DNA of 35,872 bases, from positions 1 to 35,872 of the forward strand of contig CACZAR010000007.1 of NCBI GenBank assembly GCA_902779135.1. The letters are read 5' to 3'. Below are positions 17,069-25,340 of this stretch, one piece after another. Source of the DNA: an uncultured Coriobacteriaceae bacterium. Its GTDB lineage: Bacteria; Actinomycetota; Coriobacteriia; Coriobacteriales; Eggerthellaceae. How positions within the stretch are numbered: the stretch's first letter is position 1; each line of letters opens with the position of its first letter. The position numbers were made by a program, and so were the translations under genes. The notes under the pieces were generated by a model that was given only the letters and a program-made list of their open reading frames with translations, was not told where the DNA came from and searched no databases.

Positions 17069-17589
17069 TGACGTACGTCACAGGCGGTGCATCTTGCGGA
17101 AAGAGCGCTGAAGCCGAGCGTTTATGCTCGTTGGATGGCGGCCGCCTCGTGTATCTAGCTGCCATGCGTCCTTTCGGCGAAGAGGGGGCCCAACGGGTGC
17201 GCAAGCACCGTGCACAGCGTGCTGGCAAGGGCTTTACGACCATTGAATGCTTTGATGATTTCGAAGCCGTGTTGGATGATGAGCGTGTTGTCGGCGCGAC
17301 CGCATTGCTGGAGTGCCTTGGCAATGTTGTGGCAAACGAGATGTTCGGAGAAGCGGCGTCGCACGACGGGGTTGCGGACCGTGTCGTTGACGTAATCGAG
17401 AAGCTTTCCCACCGCTGCCATCATTTGGTTGTCGTTGGCAACGATGTTGGTTGCGACGGCGAAACGTACCCTTCCGAGACGCGCGTTTATCGGGAAGCGC
17501 TTGGCGAGGTGTCGTGCAGATTGGCTTCGTTGAGCGACCAAGTCATCGAGTGCGTCGCGGGAGTGCCCGTGTTGTTAAAGGTAGAATGA
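17065..17589 (+). CDS. cobU: Adenosylcobinamide kinase / adenosylcobinamide-phosphate guanylyltransferase
   Basis: The 174-residue enzyme phosphorylates adenosylcobinamide and then transfers GMP to it. It shows the P-loop GGASCGKS, the segment RVRKHRAQR with the guanylylated-His region, the LLECLGNVVANEMF helix and VVVGNDVGCDG, where most CobU proteins read NEVG. It is near the family length of ~180. It is coupled to cobT by an ATGA overlap. It is followed by a 200-bp repeat-rich gap before cobS. A second CobU-like protein is encoded at 18554. Confidence 0.9.
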   Translation: MMTYVTGGASCGKSAEAERLCSLDGGRLVYLAAMRPFGEEGAQRVRKHRAQRAGKGFTTIECFDDFEAVLDDERVVGATALLECLGNVVANEMFGEAASHDGVADRVVDVIEKLSHRCHHLVVVGNDVGCDGETYPSETRVYREALGEVSCRLASLSDQVIECVAGVPVLLKVE

Positions 17590-17601
17590 TTTGAAGCAAG
17601 T

Positions 17602-17726
17602 TCCCGCGGGGAACGCGTTTACCCGCGGGGAGAACGTGAGAGCTTCGACGCGAGGTTAACGATTTCCCGCGGGGAAGTTGGAATCAATCTCCCGCGAGGG
17701 TAACGATTTCCCGCGGGGAAGTTGGA
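17602..17726. repeat. Cluster of CCCGCGGG-core repeats between cobU and cobS
   Basis: TCCCGCGGGGA occurs at 17602-17612, 17665-17675 and 17709-17719, with ACCCGCGGGGA at 17621-17631 and a degenerate CCCGCGAGGG at 17691-17700. The two copies at 17657-17682 and 17701-17726 are identical over 26 bases (from TAACGATTT to GAAGTTGGA), showing recent local duplication. No gene is seen in the rest of the gap. Confidence 0.85.
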
Positions 17727-17786
17727 CAAGGACGGCTGCAAGGCTTCAAGCCGATGCAACGACGGAATGGCGAGATGGAGGAAGCT

Positions 17787-18557
17787 GTGAACGTGCTGCA
17801 AGGTCTCTTGCTTGCGCTCAGTAGCTTTTCGAAGATTCCCGTGCCTCAAATCGAATGGCGCGAAGAGAACATGCGCTACATGATGTGCTTCTTTCCCGTA
17901 GTGGGCCTCGCCATCGGTATCGTCATCGGTTTGTGGGTGTGGCTTTCCCAAGCCATCGGTTTCGGTCCGACGTTGTTTGGGGCAGGGCTTGCGCTGTTGC
18001 CCATTGCAGTGTCGGGCGGAATCCACATGGATGGCTTCTGCGATGTCGTCGACGCGCAATCAAGCCATGCCGAGCCCACGCGAAAGCGCGAGATCTTGAA
18101 AGACCCGCATTCGGGCGCGTTTGCCGCTATTGCGGTGGCCGCTTACATCGTGGCGTATGCAGCGGTGGCCAGCGAGCTCGTTGCCGGCTGGCGCATCGTA
18201 GTGCTCTTAGCGGGCATGCACATCGCTAGCAGATGCATGAGCGGAATCGCAACGGTTGTGTTTCCCACCAGCTCATCGAAGGGCATGCTCTCAATGTTCC
18301 ATGAATCGGCGCGCGGCAAGAGGATTCTCATCGTTCTCGCCATCGAACTCGTGGTCTGCGGCGTGGTGATGACAGCCACATGCGTTCCGGCGATATTCGT
18401 TTTGCTCGTTGGGCTTGTGTGCCTCGGCTTGCTCTATCCCTTTGCGCAATCGCAATTCGGGGGCATGAGCGGCGATCTCGCTGGCTTTTTCCTCCAGGTT
18501 GCCGAATTGGCAATGATCGTCGCACTTGTCGTGATTTCGAAGGTGGTGGCGTTGTGA
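17787..18557 (+). CDS. cobS: Adenosylcobinamide-GDP ribazoletransferase (cobalamin synthase)
   Basis: This integral membrane enzyme joins the activated lower ligand to adenosylcobinamide-GDP. I chose GTG 17787, which has GGAGG five bases upstream and gives 256 residues, near the family norm; ATG 17775 and 17754 are possible. It starts NVLQGLLLALSSFSKIPVP, a typical CobS opening, and carries the Mg-binding signature GGIHMDGFCDVVDA, the KREILKDPHSGAFA segment and about six hydrophobic helices, ending with GGMSGDLAGFFLQ. It overlaps the next gene by four bases, so the two are translationally coupled. Confidence 0.94.
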   Translation: MNVLQGLLLALSSFSKIPVPQIEWREENMRYMMCFFPVVGLAIGIVIGLWVWLSQAIGFGPTLFGAGLALLPIAVSGGIHMDGFCDVVDAQSSHAEPTRKREILKDPHSGAFAAIAVAAYIVAYAAVASELVAGWRIVVLLAGMHIASRCMSGIATVVFPTSSSKGMLSMFHESARGKRILIVLAIELVVCGVVMTATCVPAIFVLLVGLVCLGLLYPFAQSQFGGMSGDLAGFFLQVAELAMIVALVVISKVVAL

Positions 18558-19222
18558 TACTCGTGGTTGGAGGAATCGCTTCTGGCAAGCGCTCGTATGC
18601 TCACTCGCTCGGCTTTGCCGACTCCGACATGAGCGAAGAGCTTTCTTCCAGTTGCCCTGTGCTTCTCGATGCACAAGAGTTGGTGCGTTCTGAAGACGCG
18701 GATGCAGCGTCGCTTGTCGATACCCTCGCGGCAACCAAGCAGGTCGTCTTGTGCCAAGAGGTCGGCAGCGGCATCGTACCGATTTCCCGCGGGGAACGTG
18801 ATTGGCGCGACCGAGTGGGTGCTCTCTCGAAGAATCTCGCAGAGCGGGCAGATGCGGTTGTGCGTATGGTCTGCGGTGTCCCGCAAGTCCTCAAAGGCAC
18901 CGATTGGCTTGAATCCCACGGGTTTGGACAGCGCTGCGCTGGCGGCGACCATCCCGCGTTCGGAACATCGTTCTTCACGAACCGCGCATGCGAGCACTTT
19001 CCTTGCCACGAGGGCATTGATGAACGTGATTTCAACTGCCTGTTCTGCTATTGCCCGCTGTATGCACTCGGGCCTGATTGCGGGGGCAATTTCACTTATA
19101 CGAAGAGCGGACGGAAGAACTGCAAGAACTGCGCTCTTCCACATGTGCGTGAGAACGGGGTGAAGCTCGTCTCGGCTCGATACGAACAGCTTGCCGAACT
19201 CGCGCGCGATGAGGGAAAGTGA
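18554..19222 (+). CDS. CobU-like P-loop protein fused to a cysteine-rich (PF04071-type) metal-binding domain
   Basis: The start is the GTG at 18554 overlapping the cobS stop, giving 222 residues. The first ~115 residues resemble CobU: P-loop GGIASGKRSYA, QEVGSGIVP and VRMVCGVPQVLKG. The His-containing kinase segment of real CobU is shortened. The C-terminal ~95 residues hold nine cysteines in the pattern TNRACEHFPCHEG, FNCLFCYCPLYALG, DCGGNF and NCKNCALPH, the cysteine-rich small domain often found near cobamide genes. A repeat-like core (18785-18795) encodes SRGER inside the CobU-like part. It may be a second cobinamide kinase or a cobamide-handling metalloprotein; function is not established. 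Confidence 0.8.
   Translation: MILVVGGIASGKRSYAHSLGFADSDMSEELSSSCPVLLDAQELVRSEDADAASLVDTLAATKQVVLCQEVGSGIVPISRGERDWRDRVGALSKNLAERADAVVRMVCGVPQVLKGTDWLESHGFGQRCAGGDHPAFGTSFFTNRACEHFPCHEGIDERDFNCLFCYCPLYALGPDCGGNFTYTKSGRKNCKNCALPHVRENGVKLVSARYEQLAELARDEGK
18785..18795 (+). repeat. CCCGCGGG-core element inside a coding sequence
   Basis: TCCCGCGGGGA matches the intergenic repeat core exactly and is flanked by GATT on the left and ACGT on the right as in several intergenic copies. It is read in frame as Ser-Arg-Gly-Glu (residues 78-81) of the CobU-like fusion. Confidence 0.6.
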
Positions 19223-19313
19223 GGTAATAGCTTAAACTTGTGCAGAATGACGGATTGTTTGACGTTGAGCGAAAAAAGAGTTTCGTAATCAGGTAAAACA
19301 ACTTACAGTGAAC

Positions 19314-19335
19314 GATGCAGGTGAGATTCTGCATC
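19314..19335. promoter_or_regulatory. Perfect 7+8+7 inverted repeat upstream of the methyl-tetrahydrofolate methyltransferase
   Basis: GATGCAG, eight bases GTGAGATT, CTGCATC. It lies 25 bp before the GTG start, between stop of the CobU-like gene and the ribosome site. A TTGACG hexamer is found at 19257-19262 without a convincing -10. It may be an operator or a leader hairpin. Confidence 0.4.
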
Positions 19336-19360
19336 AAATCGTCTTTTCAAGGAGGCTATC

Positions 19361-20170
19361 GTGATTATCATCGGCGAGAAAATCAACGGTTCCATTCCCA
19401 AAACTGGCGCTGCCATTGCCGCCAAGGATGAAGAGTACATCCGCATGCTGGCTCGCAAGCAGACCGAGTATGGTGCCACCTACATCGACTGCTGCGCATC
19501 GGTCAACGAGGGCGAGCTCGACGTTCAGGAATGGCTCATCGGCCTGATCATGGAAGAGTCCGATCTGCCAATCGCCATCGACAGCCCTGACCCCCAGGTC
19601 TGCGTCGATGCCATGAAGTTCTGCGGCGACCGCGTCGGTCTCATCAACTCCGTTTCCGGCGAGGGCAACAAGATGGACATCGTGTTCCCGGTCATCGCTG
19701 ACACCAAGTGGGGCTGCGTTGCGCTGCTGTCCGACGACTCCGGCATTCCTTCGGACGCTGAGGGCCGTCTCGAGGTCTTCCACAAGATCATGGACAAGGC
19801 CAAGGAATACGGCATTGCCCCCGATCGTCTGTACATCGACCCGCTGGTAGAGACTCTGGGCGCCAACCCCGAGAGCATGCTCGTCTTCAACGAGTGCGTT
19901 AGGGCAATCAAGGAAGAGTATCCCACCATACACATCACCTCCGGCCTTTCCAATATCTCCTTCGGCCTGCCGGTCCGCAAGATGATCAACATCCCGTTCA
20001 TGGTTTTGGCTATGGCTGCTGGCATGGATTCCGCCATCATGGACCCGACGAGCCGCGACATGAACGGCGTTCTGCATGCCACCGAGGCTCTGCTCGGCGA
20101 GGACGAGTTCTGCATGGAGTACCTCGAGGCTTATCGTGACAACCTCTTTGGTCCGATCGATCGCGACTAA
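19361..20170 (+). CDS. Methyltetrahydrofolate:corrinoid protein methyltransferase (methyltransferase II, MtvA/AcsE-like)
   Basis: The 269-residue pterin-binding TIM-barrel enzyme moves methyl groups between a corrinoid protein and tetrahydrofolate. The GTG start has a perfect AAGGAGG site. Visible parts are GEKINGSIPKTGAAIAAKD near the N-terminus, the GATYIDCCASVNEG strand, PIAIDSPDP, a LINSVSGEG loop and SGLSNISFGLP with the conserved Asn that contacts the pterin. Length equals that of AcsE-type enzymes. It is followed by a strong terminator and then by the reductive activator gene. In this island it is the probable acceptor-side partner of the two URO-D methyltransferases. Confidence 0.93.
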   Translation: MIIIGEKINGSIPKTGAAIAAKDEEYIRMLARKQTEYGATYIDCCASVNEGELDVQEWLIGLIMEESDLPIAIDSPDPQVCVDAMKFCGDRVGLINSVSGEGNKMDIVFPVIADTKWGCVALLSDDSGIPSDAEGRLEVFHKIMDKAKEYGIAPDRLYIDPLVETLGANPESMLVFNECVRAIKEEYPTIHITSGLSNISFGLPVRKMINIPFMVLAMAAGMDSAIMDPTSRDMNGVLHATEALLGEDEFCMEYLEAYRDNLFGPIDRD

Positions 20171-20189
20171 AAGCGTCGACCTCCTTTTG

Positions 20190-20216
20190 ACGGCGGGCTT
20201 ATGCCCGCCGTTTTTT
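20190..20216 (+). terminator. Intrinsic terminator after the methyltransferase II gene
   Basis: ACGGCGGGC, loop TTAT, GCCCGCCGT: nine perfect pairs running directly into TTTTTATA. Confidence 0.92.
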
Positions 20217-20312
20217 ATAATGGAACCAGGTGAAGCGAGCTGATTAGCCTAACCTGTTTCATCTTGCTGCAACAGGTTCCGCTGCATTGTGTTTCGAAAG
20301 GCGTGTTTCCCC

Positions 20313-21821
20313 ATGAAGCTATTCATCGATGATGCAGGAGCTCATCACGAAGTCGAGGTTCAGCCCGGTCAGACTGTGCTCGACGTGCTGCAGGCTCAGC
20401 GGGTCGACATCCAAGCGACATGCGGCGGCGTAGGCAAGTGCCGCCGTTGCCAAGTGCTTGTCAAAGATGACACGGGACTCAACTACCGTTTGGCGTGCAC
20501 AACGCCCGTCAGCGATGGCATGGAGGTCGTCGTCGAGCGCGCAGGCACTATGGAGGTCCTGCAAAGCGGCATGGCCCAGGAGTTTCCGCTCGACAGCGGT
20601 GTTGAAGGCTTCGGCATGGCAATCGACATCGGAACCACCACCGTCGTGGCACATTTGCATGACCTTGCGACAGGCGAGCGGCTTGCCACGGTGGGCAGGC
20701 CAAATCCCCAGATTGCGTTCGGAAGCGACGTTATCAGCCGCATCTCTGCAAGCGTTGATGGAAAGCTCGATCTGATGACGAGCATCATCCAAGATGCGCT
20801 GTGCGAGATGAAGGCCAAGCTGTGCAAAGCAGCTGGCGTTGATCCGGCAGACGTGTCCGCTGTTGCCGTTGCCGGCAATACGGTCATGCAGCATATCGCA
20901 GTGGGCTTGCCGCCAGATACCATCGGAGTGAATCCGTTCACGCCGTTGTCCCTGTTCGGCGACGTTCATGACATCGATGGCTTGGGATCGTGCTATTTCA
21001 CACGTTGCATCGCCGGCTACGTGGGTGGCGACATCACGGCGGGCATGCTCGCATGCGAGCTTGACCGTGCCGGCACGCATCTGTTCCTCGACTTGGGCAC
21101 GAACGGCGAGATGGCGCTTGCTCATGACGGGCGCATTGTGTGTTGCGCCACGGCAGCCGGTCCCGTGTTCGAGGGCGCCAACATCCTGTTCGGTATGCCA
21201 GCGTCGCCGGGCGCCATCTCGAAGGTAGCGTTCAAAGATGGCGAATTGAAGACCTCGGTTGTGGGTGATGTGGATCCCATCGGCGTGTGTGGTACTGGTG
21301 TCGTCGACGCCGTGGCGCTCATGGTTCGCATGGGCGTTGTCGACGATACAGGCTTTTTACTCGATGCTGACGAGGTGGATGGACCGATTACGCGCTACAT
21401 GGGAGTCGAGAACGACGGTAATGTGTTCTACCTGACCGAAGATCGCACCGTCTATATCACTCAAAACGACGTGCGCAGCTTGCAGCTTGCCAAGGCGGCT
21501 GTATGTGCAGGCATTCTGACGATGGTCGATGCAGCCGACATTGAAGTGTCGAGCATCGAGACGCTTGACATCGCAGGAGGATTCGGAGCTTACCTGAACC
21601 TTGAATCTGCAGCTGCCATAGGCTTGTTCCCTGCCGAGCTGTTGCCGTGCGCCAAGAGCGTGGGTAACACCTCGGGCGAGGGCGCGACTGCCCTCGTGCT
21701 TTCGAACACTGCGCGTGAGCGCGAGGCGCATATCGTCGACCTGTGCGACTATCTGGAATTATCGCTCTCGTCGGAGTTCAACGACTACTACATACAGATG
21801 ATGGAATTCGAGCAAGGTTGA
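20313..21821 (+). CDS. Reductive activator of corrinoid proteins (2Fe-2S ferredoxin plus DUF4445/ASKHA domain, RACE-like)
   Basis: The 502-residue protein uses ATP to reduce inactive cob(II)alamin on corrinoid proteins back to Co(I). The N-terminal ferredoxin domain carries Cys37, Cys43, Cys46 and Cys62 for a [2Fe-2S] cluster. The rest is the ASKHA-type ATPase: GMAIDIGTTTVVAHL, LFLDLGTNGEMAL, GVCGTGVVDAVA, and the end YLELSLSSEFNDYYI. It is shorter than the ~600-residue RACE proteins of acetogens, apparently in the linker. ATG 20313 was chosen to start directly at the ferredoxin; an in-frame GTG lies at 20289. It begins a run of activator-type genes (DUF2284, hydantoinase-like ATPase). Confidence 0.92.
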   Translation: MKLFIDDAGAHHEVEVQPGQTVLDVLQAQRVDIQATCGGVGKCRRCQVLVKDDTGLNYRLACTTPVSDGMEVVVERAGTMEVLQSGMAQEFPLDSGVEGFGMAIDIGTTTVVAHLHDLATGERLATVGRPNPQIAFGSDVISRISASVDGKLDLMTSIIQDALCEMKAKLCKAAGVDPADVSAVAVAGNTVMQHIAVGLPPDTIGVNPFTPLSLFGDVHDIDGLGSCYFTRCIAGYVGGDITAGMLACELDRAGTHLFLDLGTNGEMALAHDGRIVCCATAAGPVFEGANILFGMPASPGAISKVAFKDGELKTSVVGDVDPIGVCGTGVVDAVALMVRMGVVDDTGFLLDADEVDGPITRYMGVENDGNVFYLTEDRTVYITQNDVRSLQLAKAAVCAGILTMVDAADIEVSSIETLDIAGGFGAYLNLESAAAIGLFPAELLPCAKSVGNTSGEGATALVLSNTAREREAHIVDLCDYLELSLSSEFNDYYIQMMEFEQG

Positions 21822-21898
21822 TAACGTGGGAATGGCCGCGCTGAGAGGAGCGCGCTAAAGACGGCGTGCTGCGCCAGAGAGCGGGCAAAGGGGCGTTC

Positions 21899-22435
21899 AT
21901 GAACACGGTTATGGAATTGATCGAGAAGCAAGGCTTCGATTGCGTGGGGACGTGTGCTGCGTCTGACCTGAAAGTTCTCGAAGAAGTGCGTCACATGTGC
22001 GAGGCGGATAGGTGCCATAAGTACGGCAAGACCTGGGCGTGCCCGCCGGGATGCGGCGACATTCATGATATCGAGCGTCAGATGCACGAGTATTCATACT
22101 GCGCGGTCGTTCAATCGGTCGGGCAGCTTGAGGACGAATTTGATGGCGAGACCATCATCGAAACCTCAGCAAAACAGAATGAACGTTTCTATAAGCTGCT
22201 CGAAGATCTCGATGCTGCAGGGTTGGGCACGGAAGTCATGTCATTGTCGACTGCTCAGTGCAGGAATTGCAAGACGTGCACGTATCCCGACGAGCCATGC
22301 CGGTTCCCGGACAAACGGTTCGTATCGATGTCGGCTTCAGGGGTGCTTGTTGCTGAAACTTGCCGAAAAGCCGGCATTCCCTATAACCACGGCAAGAACA
22401 CCATCGCTTATACGAGCTGCGTTTTGTACAACTAA
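21899..22435 (+). CDS. DUF2284 predicted metal-binding protein
   Basis: The 178-residue cytoplasmic protein starts at ATG 21899 with AAAGGGG upstream. It has many cysteines: Cys15, Cys19, Cys34, Cys39, the family hallmark ACPPGC (Cys48, Cys52) and a ferredoxin-like stretch CRNCKTCTYPDEPC. DUF2284 proteins probably bind an iron-sulfur cluster and often lie next to corrinoid methyltransferase genes in anaerobes, but their function is not established. It sits between the reductive activator (77 bp) and the hydantoinase-like ATPase (15 bp) on the same strand, so an electron-transfer role in corrinoid activation is a reasonable guess. Confidence 0.88.
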   Translation: MNTVMELIEKQGFDCVGTCAASDLKVLEEVRHMCEADRCHKYGKTWACPPGCGDIHDIERQMHEYSYCAVVQSVGQLEDEFDGETIIETSAKQNERFYKLLEDLDAAGLGTEVMSLSTAQCRNCKTCTYPDEPCRFPDKRFVSMSASGVLVAETCRKAGIPYNHGKNTIAYTSCVLYN

Positions 22436-22450
22436 CGAGGAGGCGGCAGC

Positions 22451-24457
22451 ATGATACGGTTGGGCATCGACACCGGTGGCACGTACACGGATGCTGTGGT
22501 AATTGACACAGATAGCTTGGAAGTGCTTGCAAAGGCGAAGGCGCTTACGACCAAGGAGGACCTTGCTCGCGGCATCATTGCTGCAATGGATGGCATTCCA
22601 CATGAAACCTTGGCCTTGGCTGACCACGTGGCACTTTCGACGACTTTGGCTACCAATGCGTGCGTTGAGGGCAAGGGTGGACGCGCCAAGCTCATCATCG
22701 TTGGAACGACGGATGAGATTCTTCGCCGGGTGGATGCAGAACGCGTTTTCGGTATTCCGTACGAAGACGTGATCACGACGGAATTCGTCGGATCGTTCGA
22801 TGGCAGCGAGGTTACCGTCCCCGATTGGGAAGCGCTCTACGAGAGCAACCCTTCGTTCTTCGAAAATGCCGAGTCGTTCGGCATCGCGAGCTTGTATGCG
22901 CTGAACAACGGCGCAATCGTGGAACATAGTTGCGCGGATTTCCTCAAGAAACGATTCGGGAAGCTTGTGGTCGAGGCGACGACTGTGGCGGTGGAGCCCA
23001 ACGTCATCGGCCGAGGAGCGACTGCGCTTCTCAATGCGCGACTTGTTCCCGTCATTGAGGATTTCCTCGATGCAATTGATGATGCGCTTGCCGAGCGAGG
23101 CCTTTCAGCACCTGTTTCCGTTGTGCGCAGTGACGGTACGCTCATGTCTGCGGAGCTTGCGCGGACAAGGCCGGTCGAGACCATTCTGTCTGGACCTGCA
23201 GCATCGGTGACGGGTGCGCAGGTGCTTTCCAATGCTCCCGAGAGCTTGATAGTGGATATCGGCGGCACGACATCTGATATGTCTGTTGTGCATGAAGGGC
23301 GTCCCAACAGGACGGATGGCATCATCATCGGTGGATGGAAAACTCAGGTTGCCGGTGTTGCCATCGACACGATCGCCCTGGGTGGCGACACGGTTGTGCG
23401 TTACACCAAGAACAGTCGGCTCGAGTTGGGTACCCGCAAGGTCACGCCGCTCTGCATTGCCGCATCGCGCTGGCCGAGTATCAAGCAAGCATTGAAGTGG
23501 TACTACCAAAGTGCGCCTGTCGATTTCTATTCGCGGTACGAATTCTTGTATCTCATGCGCAACCCTCGAGACCTTTCCCGTTTCCGCGAACCCGATCAAC
23601 GCCTGATTGAGATATTGCGCGAGGGACCGCTACTGCTTTACAGCGATCGTGCAGCCATCACGGGATTGAGGCTTCAGCAGCTCGAAGACGAAGGTGTCGT
23701 CATGCGTTGCGGATTCACCCCAACCGACGCCATGCACCTGAAAGGCGATTTCGACGTATTCGATGTCGAGGCGTCGCAGCTTGGAGCTCAGTGCATATTG
23801 AAGTCATATCGCGGAAAACAAGCGTCTGAAGACGAAGGCGAGATTGCGAAACTCGCTGACGAAGTATATGAGCTAGCAGAGTTCCGCTTGTTCGAGCAAG
23901 CACTTGGCGTGTTCTCGCAGGATGCGTTCTGGCCGAAGGGCTCGACGGAGCTCGATTCCCAGATGCACGAGCTTGCAAAGCGAGCGTGGCAACGAAGGCA
24001 TGACGATAGGTCGCATACGTTTGATGTGCGGTTCTCGGGCGATGCCCACTTCATTGGGATTGGCGCTCCAACGCATGTGTTCCTCGAGGGGGCTGCGAGC
24101 GCGCTTCATGTGCCGTGCGTTATACCCGAGCATGCGGAGGTTGCCAATGCCATCGGTGCTGCTGCATCGCGTGTAGTTGTCGAGACGACTGTTCGCGTGA
24201 ACCCGATACGCGAATCGAGCGGTGTTGTTTCCTATTACCAGGTATGCGGAAGCGAGGAGACTTTGCCATTCGAGGAAGTCGATCAAGCATTGGAGGCCGC
24301 ACGGGAATTGGCGCGCAAGCAATCATTTGCTGAAGCGCGGCGACGTGGAGCCGTGGGCGAGCTTGATTGCACGATCAAGGAAAACCGCGTTGACTACCTT
24401 GCAATGGGGACGATGACTGTCGTGCGCGAATGGACCGTGTCGGCTTTGGTAGGCTAA
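22451..24457 (+). CDS. Hydantoinase/oxoprolinase-family ASKHA protein
   Basis: The 668-residue protein starts at ATG 22451 with GAGGAGG upstream. It has the HyuA-type actin-like ATPase layout: N-terminal phosphate loop LGIDTGGTYTDAVV, ALSTTLATNACVEGKGGRAK, central SGPAASVTGA, and second phosphate loop VDIGGTTSDMSVVHEGRP. No HyuB partner subunit is present, so a hydantoin or oxoproline hydrolase is unlikely. Stand-alone members of this family are found beside corrinoid methyltransferase and activator genes in methanogens and acetogens. It may provide ATP-driven remodelling or activation in the system (inference). The C-terminal part from about residue 480 diverges from classic HyuA. Confidence 0.85.
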   Translation: MIRLGIDTGGTYTDAVVIDTDSLEVLAKAKALTTKEDLARGIIAAMDGIPHETLALADHVALSTTLATNACVEGKGGRAKLIIVGTTDEILRRVDAERVFGIPYEDVITTEFVGSFDGSEVTVPDWEALYESNPSFFENAESFGIASLYALNNGAIVEHSCADFLKKRFGKLVVEATTVAVEPNVIGRGATALLNARLVPVIEDFLDAIDDALAERGLSAPVSVVRSDGTLMSAELARTRPVETILSGPAASVTGAQVLSNAPESLIVDIGGTTSDMSVVHEGRPNRTDGIIIGGWKTQVAGVAIDTIALGGDTVVRYTKNSRLELGTRKVTPLCIAASRWPSIKQALKWYYQSAPVDFYSRYEFLYLMRNPRDLSRFREPDQRLIEILREGPLLLYSDRAAITGLRLQQLEDEGVVMRCGFTPTDAMHLKGDFDVFDVEASQLGAQCILKSYRGKQASEDEGEIAKLADEVYELAEFRLFEQALGVFSQDAFWPKGSTELDSQMHELAKRAWQRRHDDRSHTFDVRFSGDAHFIGIGAPTHVFLEGAASALHVPCVIPEHAEVANAIGAAASRVVVETTVRVNPIRESSGVVSYYQVCGSEETLPFEEVDQALEAARELARKQSFAEARRRGAVGELDCTIKENRVDYLAMGTMTVVREWTVSALVG

Positions 24458-24495
24458 CGGAGCGGACAATTCTTCGCACAAAACAGTTAGTGCAG

Positions 24496-24512
24496 ATTGC
24501 ATGAAATGCAAT
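24496..24512. promoter_or_regulatory. Perfect 7+3+7 inverted repeat upstream of the corrinoid protein promoter
   Basis: ATTGCAT, GAA, ATGCAAT, eight bases before the -35 hexamer of the corrinoid protein promoter. A position just upstream of -35 suits an activator. The adjoining ATTGCTAGTATTG (24511-24523) recurs upstream of the second PucR-type gene (28167-28179). Confidence 0.45.
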
Positions 24513-24520
24513 TGCTAGTA

Positions 24521-24549
24521 TTGACGCTCAAAGGTAATAAATATATTTT
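24521..24549 (+). promoter_or_regulatory. Probable sigma-70-type promoter of the corrinoid protein gene
   Basis: TTGACG (24521-24526), a 17-bp AT-rich spacer, TATTTT (24544-24549), 54 bp before the start codon. Confidence 0.6.
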
Positions 24550-24602
24550 ATGACCATAGCAATCAACGCAGTTAAAAGTTCATTTTTATGAAAGGGGTTA
24601 CC

Positions 24603-25232
24603 ATGGCACTGCTCGACGATCTCCGCGAGAAAACAATGAAGGGTAAGAGGAAGGAAACCGGTCCGCTCGTACAGCAGGCTCTGGACGAGGGTATCGATCC
24701 GCAGGAAATCCTCGACGCTATGATCGATGCCATGGGCGTCATCGGCGACCGCTTCACGAGGGGCGAGTGCTTCGTTCCCGAGATGCTCGTTGCAGCTCGC
24801 GCTATGAACGCTGGTACCGAGGTCCTGAAGCCCGCTCTGGCTGCTGGCGGTTCCGAGCCGCTCGGCTTCGCCGTCATCGGCACCGTTGCTGGCGACATGC
24901 ACGACATCGGCAAAAACCTCGTCCGCATGCTCATCGAGGGCAAGGGTGTCGAGGTTGCTGACCTCGGCGTCGACGTTGCTCCCGAGAAGTTCGTCGAGTA
25001 CGTTGGTGCTCATCCCGAGTGCAAGGTCGTGTGCCTCTCCGCTCTGCTGACCACCACCATGCCGGCCATCGACGCGACCATCAAGGCTCTCGCTGAGGCC
25101 GGTCTGCGCGACCAGATTAAGATCATGATCGGTGGCGCTCCTGTCACCCAGGAATTCGCTGACGAGGTTGGCGCCGACGCCTACACCCCCGATGCCGGTT
25201 CCGCCGCTGCCAAGATCGTCGAGTTCTTCTAA
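24603..25232 (+). CDS. Corrinoid protein (B12-binding, MtvC/MtaC-like) of the methyl-transfer system
   Basis: The 209-residue protein starts at ATG 24603 (AAAGGGG site). The N-terminal ~85 residues are the helical B12-binding cap (PLVQQALDEGIDPQEILDAM, FVPEMLVAARAMN). The C-terminal Rossmann domain holds the base-off/His-on cobamide motif DMHDIGKN with Asp98, His100 and Gly103, then LSALLTTTM and GGAPVT. His100 should bind cobalt from below. This is the methyl carrier between the URO-D methyltransferases and the tetrahydrofolate enzyme. It has its own promoter and a terminator. It is the only corrinoid protein in the window, so both URO-D paralogues may share it. Confidence 0.95.
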   Translation: MALLDDLREKTMKGKRKETGPLVQQALDEGIDPQEILDAMIDAMGVIGDRFTRGECFVPEMLVAARAMNAGTEVLKPALAAGGSEPLGFAVIGTVAGDMHDIGKNLVRMLIEGKGVEVADLGVDVAPEKFVEYVGAHPECKVVCLSALLTTTMPAIDATIKALAEAGLRDQIKIMIGGAPVTQEFADEVGADAYTPDAGSAAAKIVEFF

Positions 25233-25265
25233 GCCGACTGATTCCAAGCAACACGCTCTCCGGAT

Positions 25266-25293
25266 GCCGCCCATATTGGGCGGCTTCCTTTTT
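25266..25293 (+). terminator. Intrinsic terminator after the corrinoid protein gene
   Basis: GCCGCCCA, loop TAT, TGGGCGGC: eight perfect pairs followed by TTCCTTTTT. Confidence 0.9.
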
Positions 25294-25340
25294 GCGTGCT
25301 TGCATCCTTCTTCTTCAGGCGCATTCGCCTTAATCACTTT

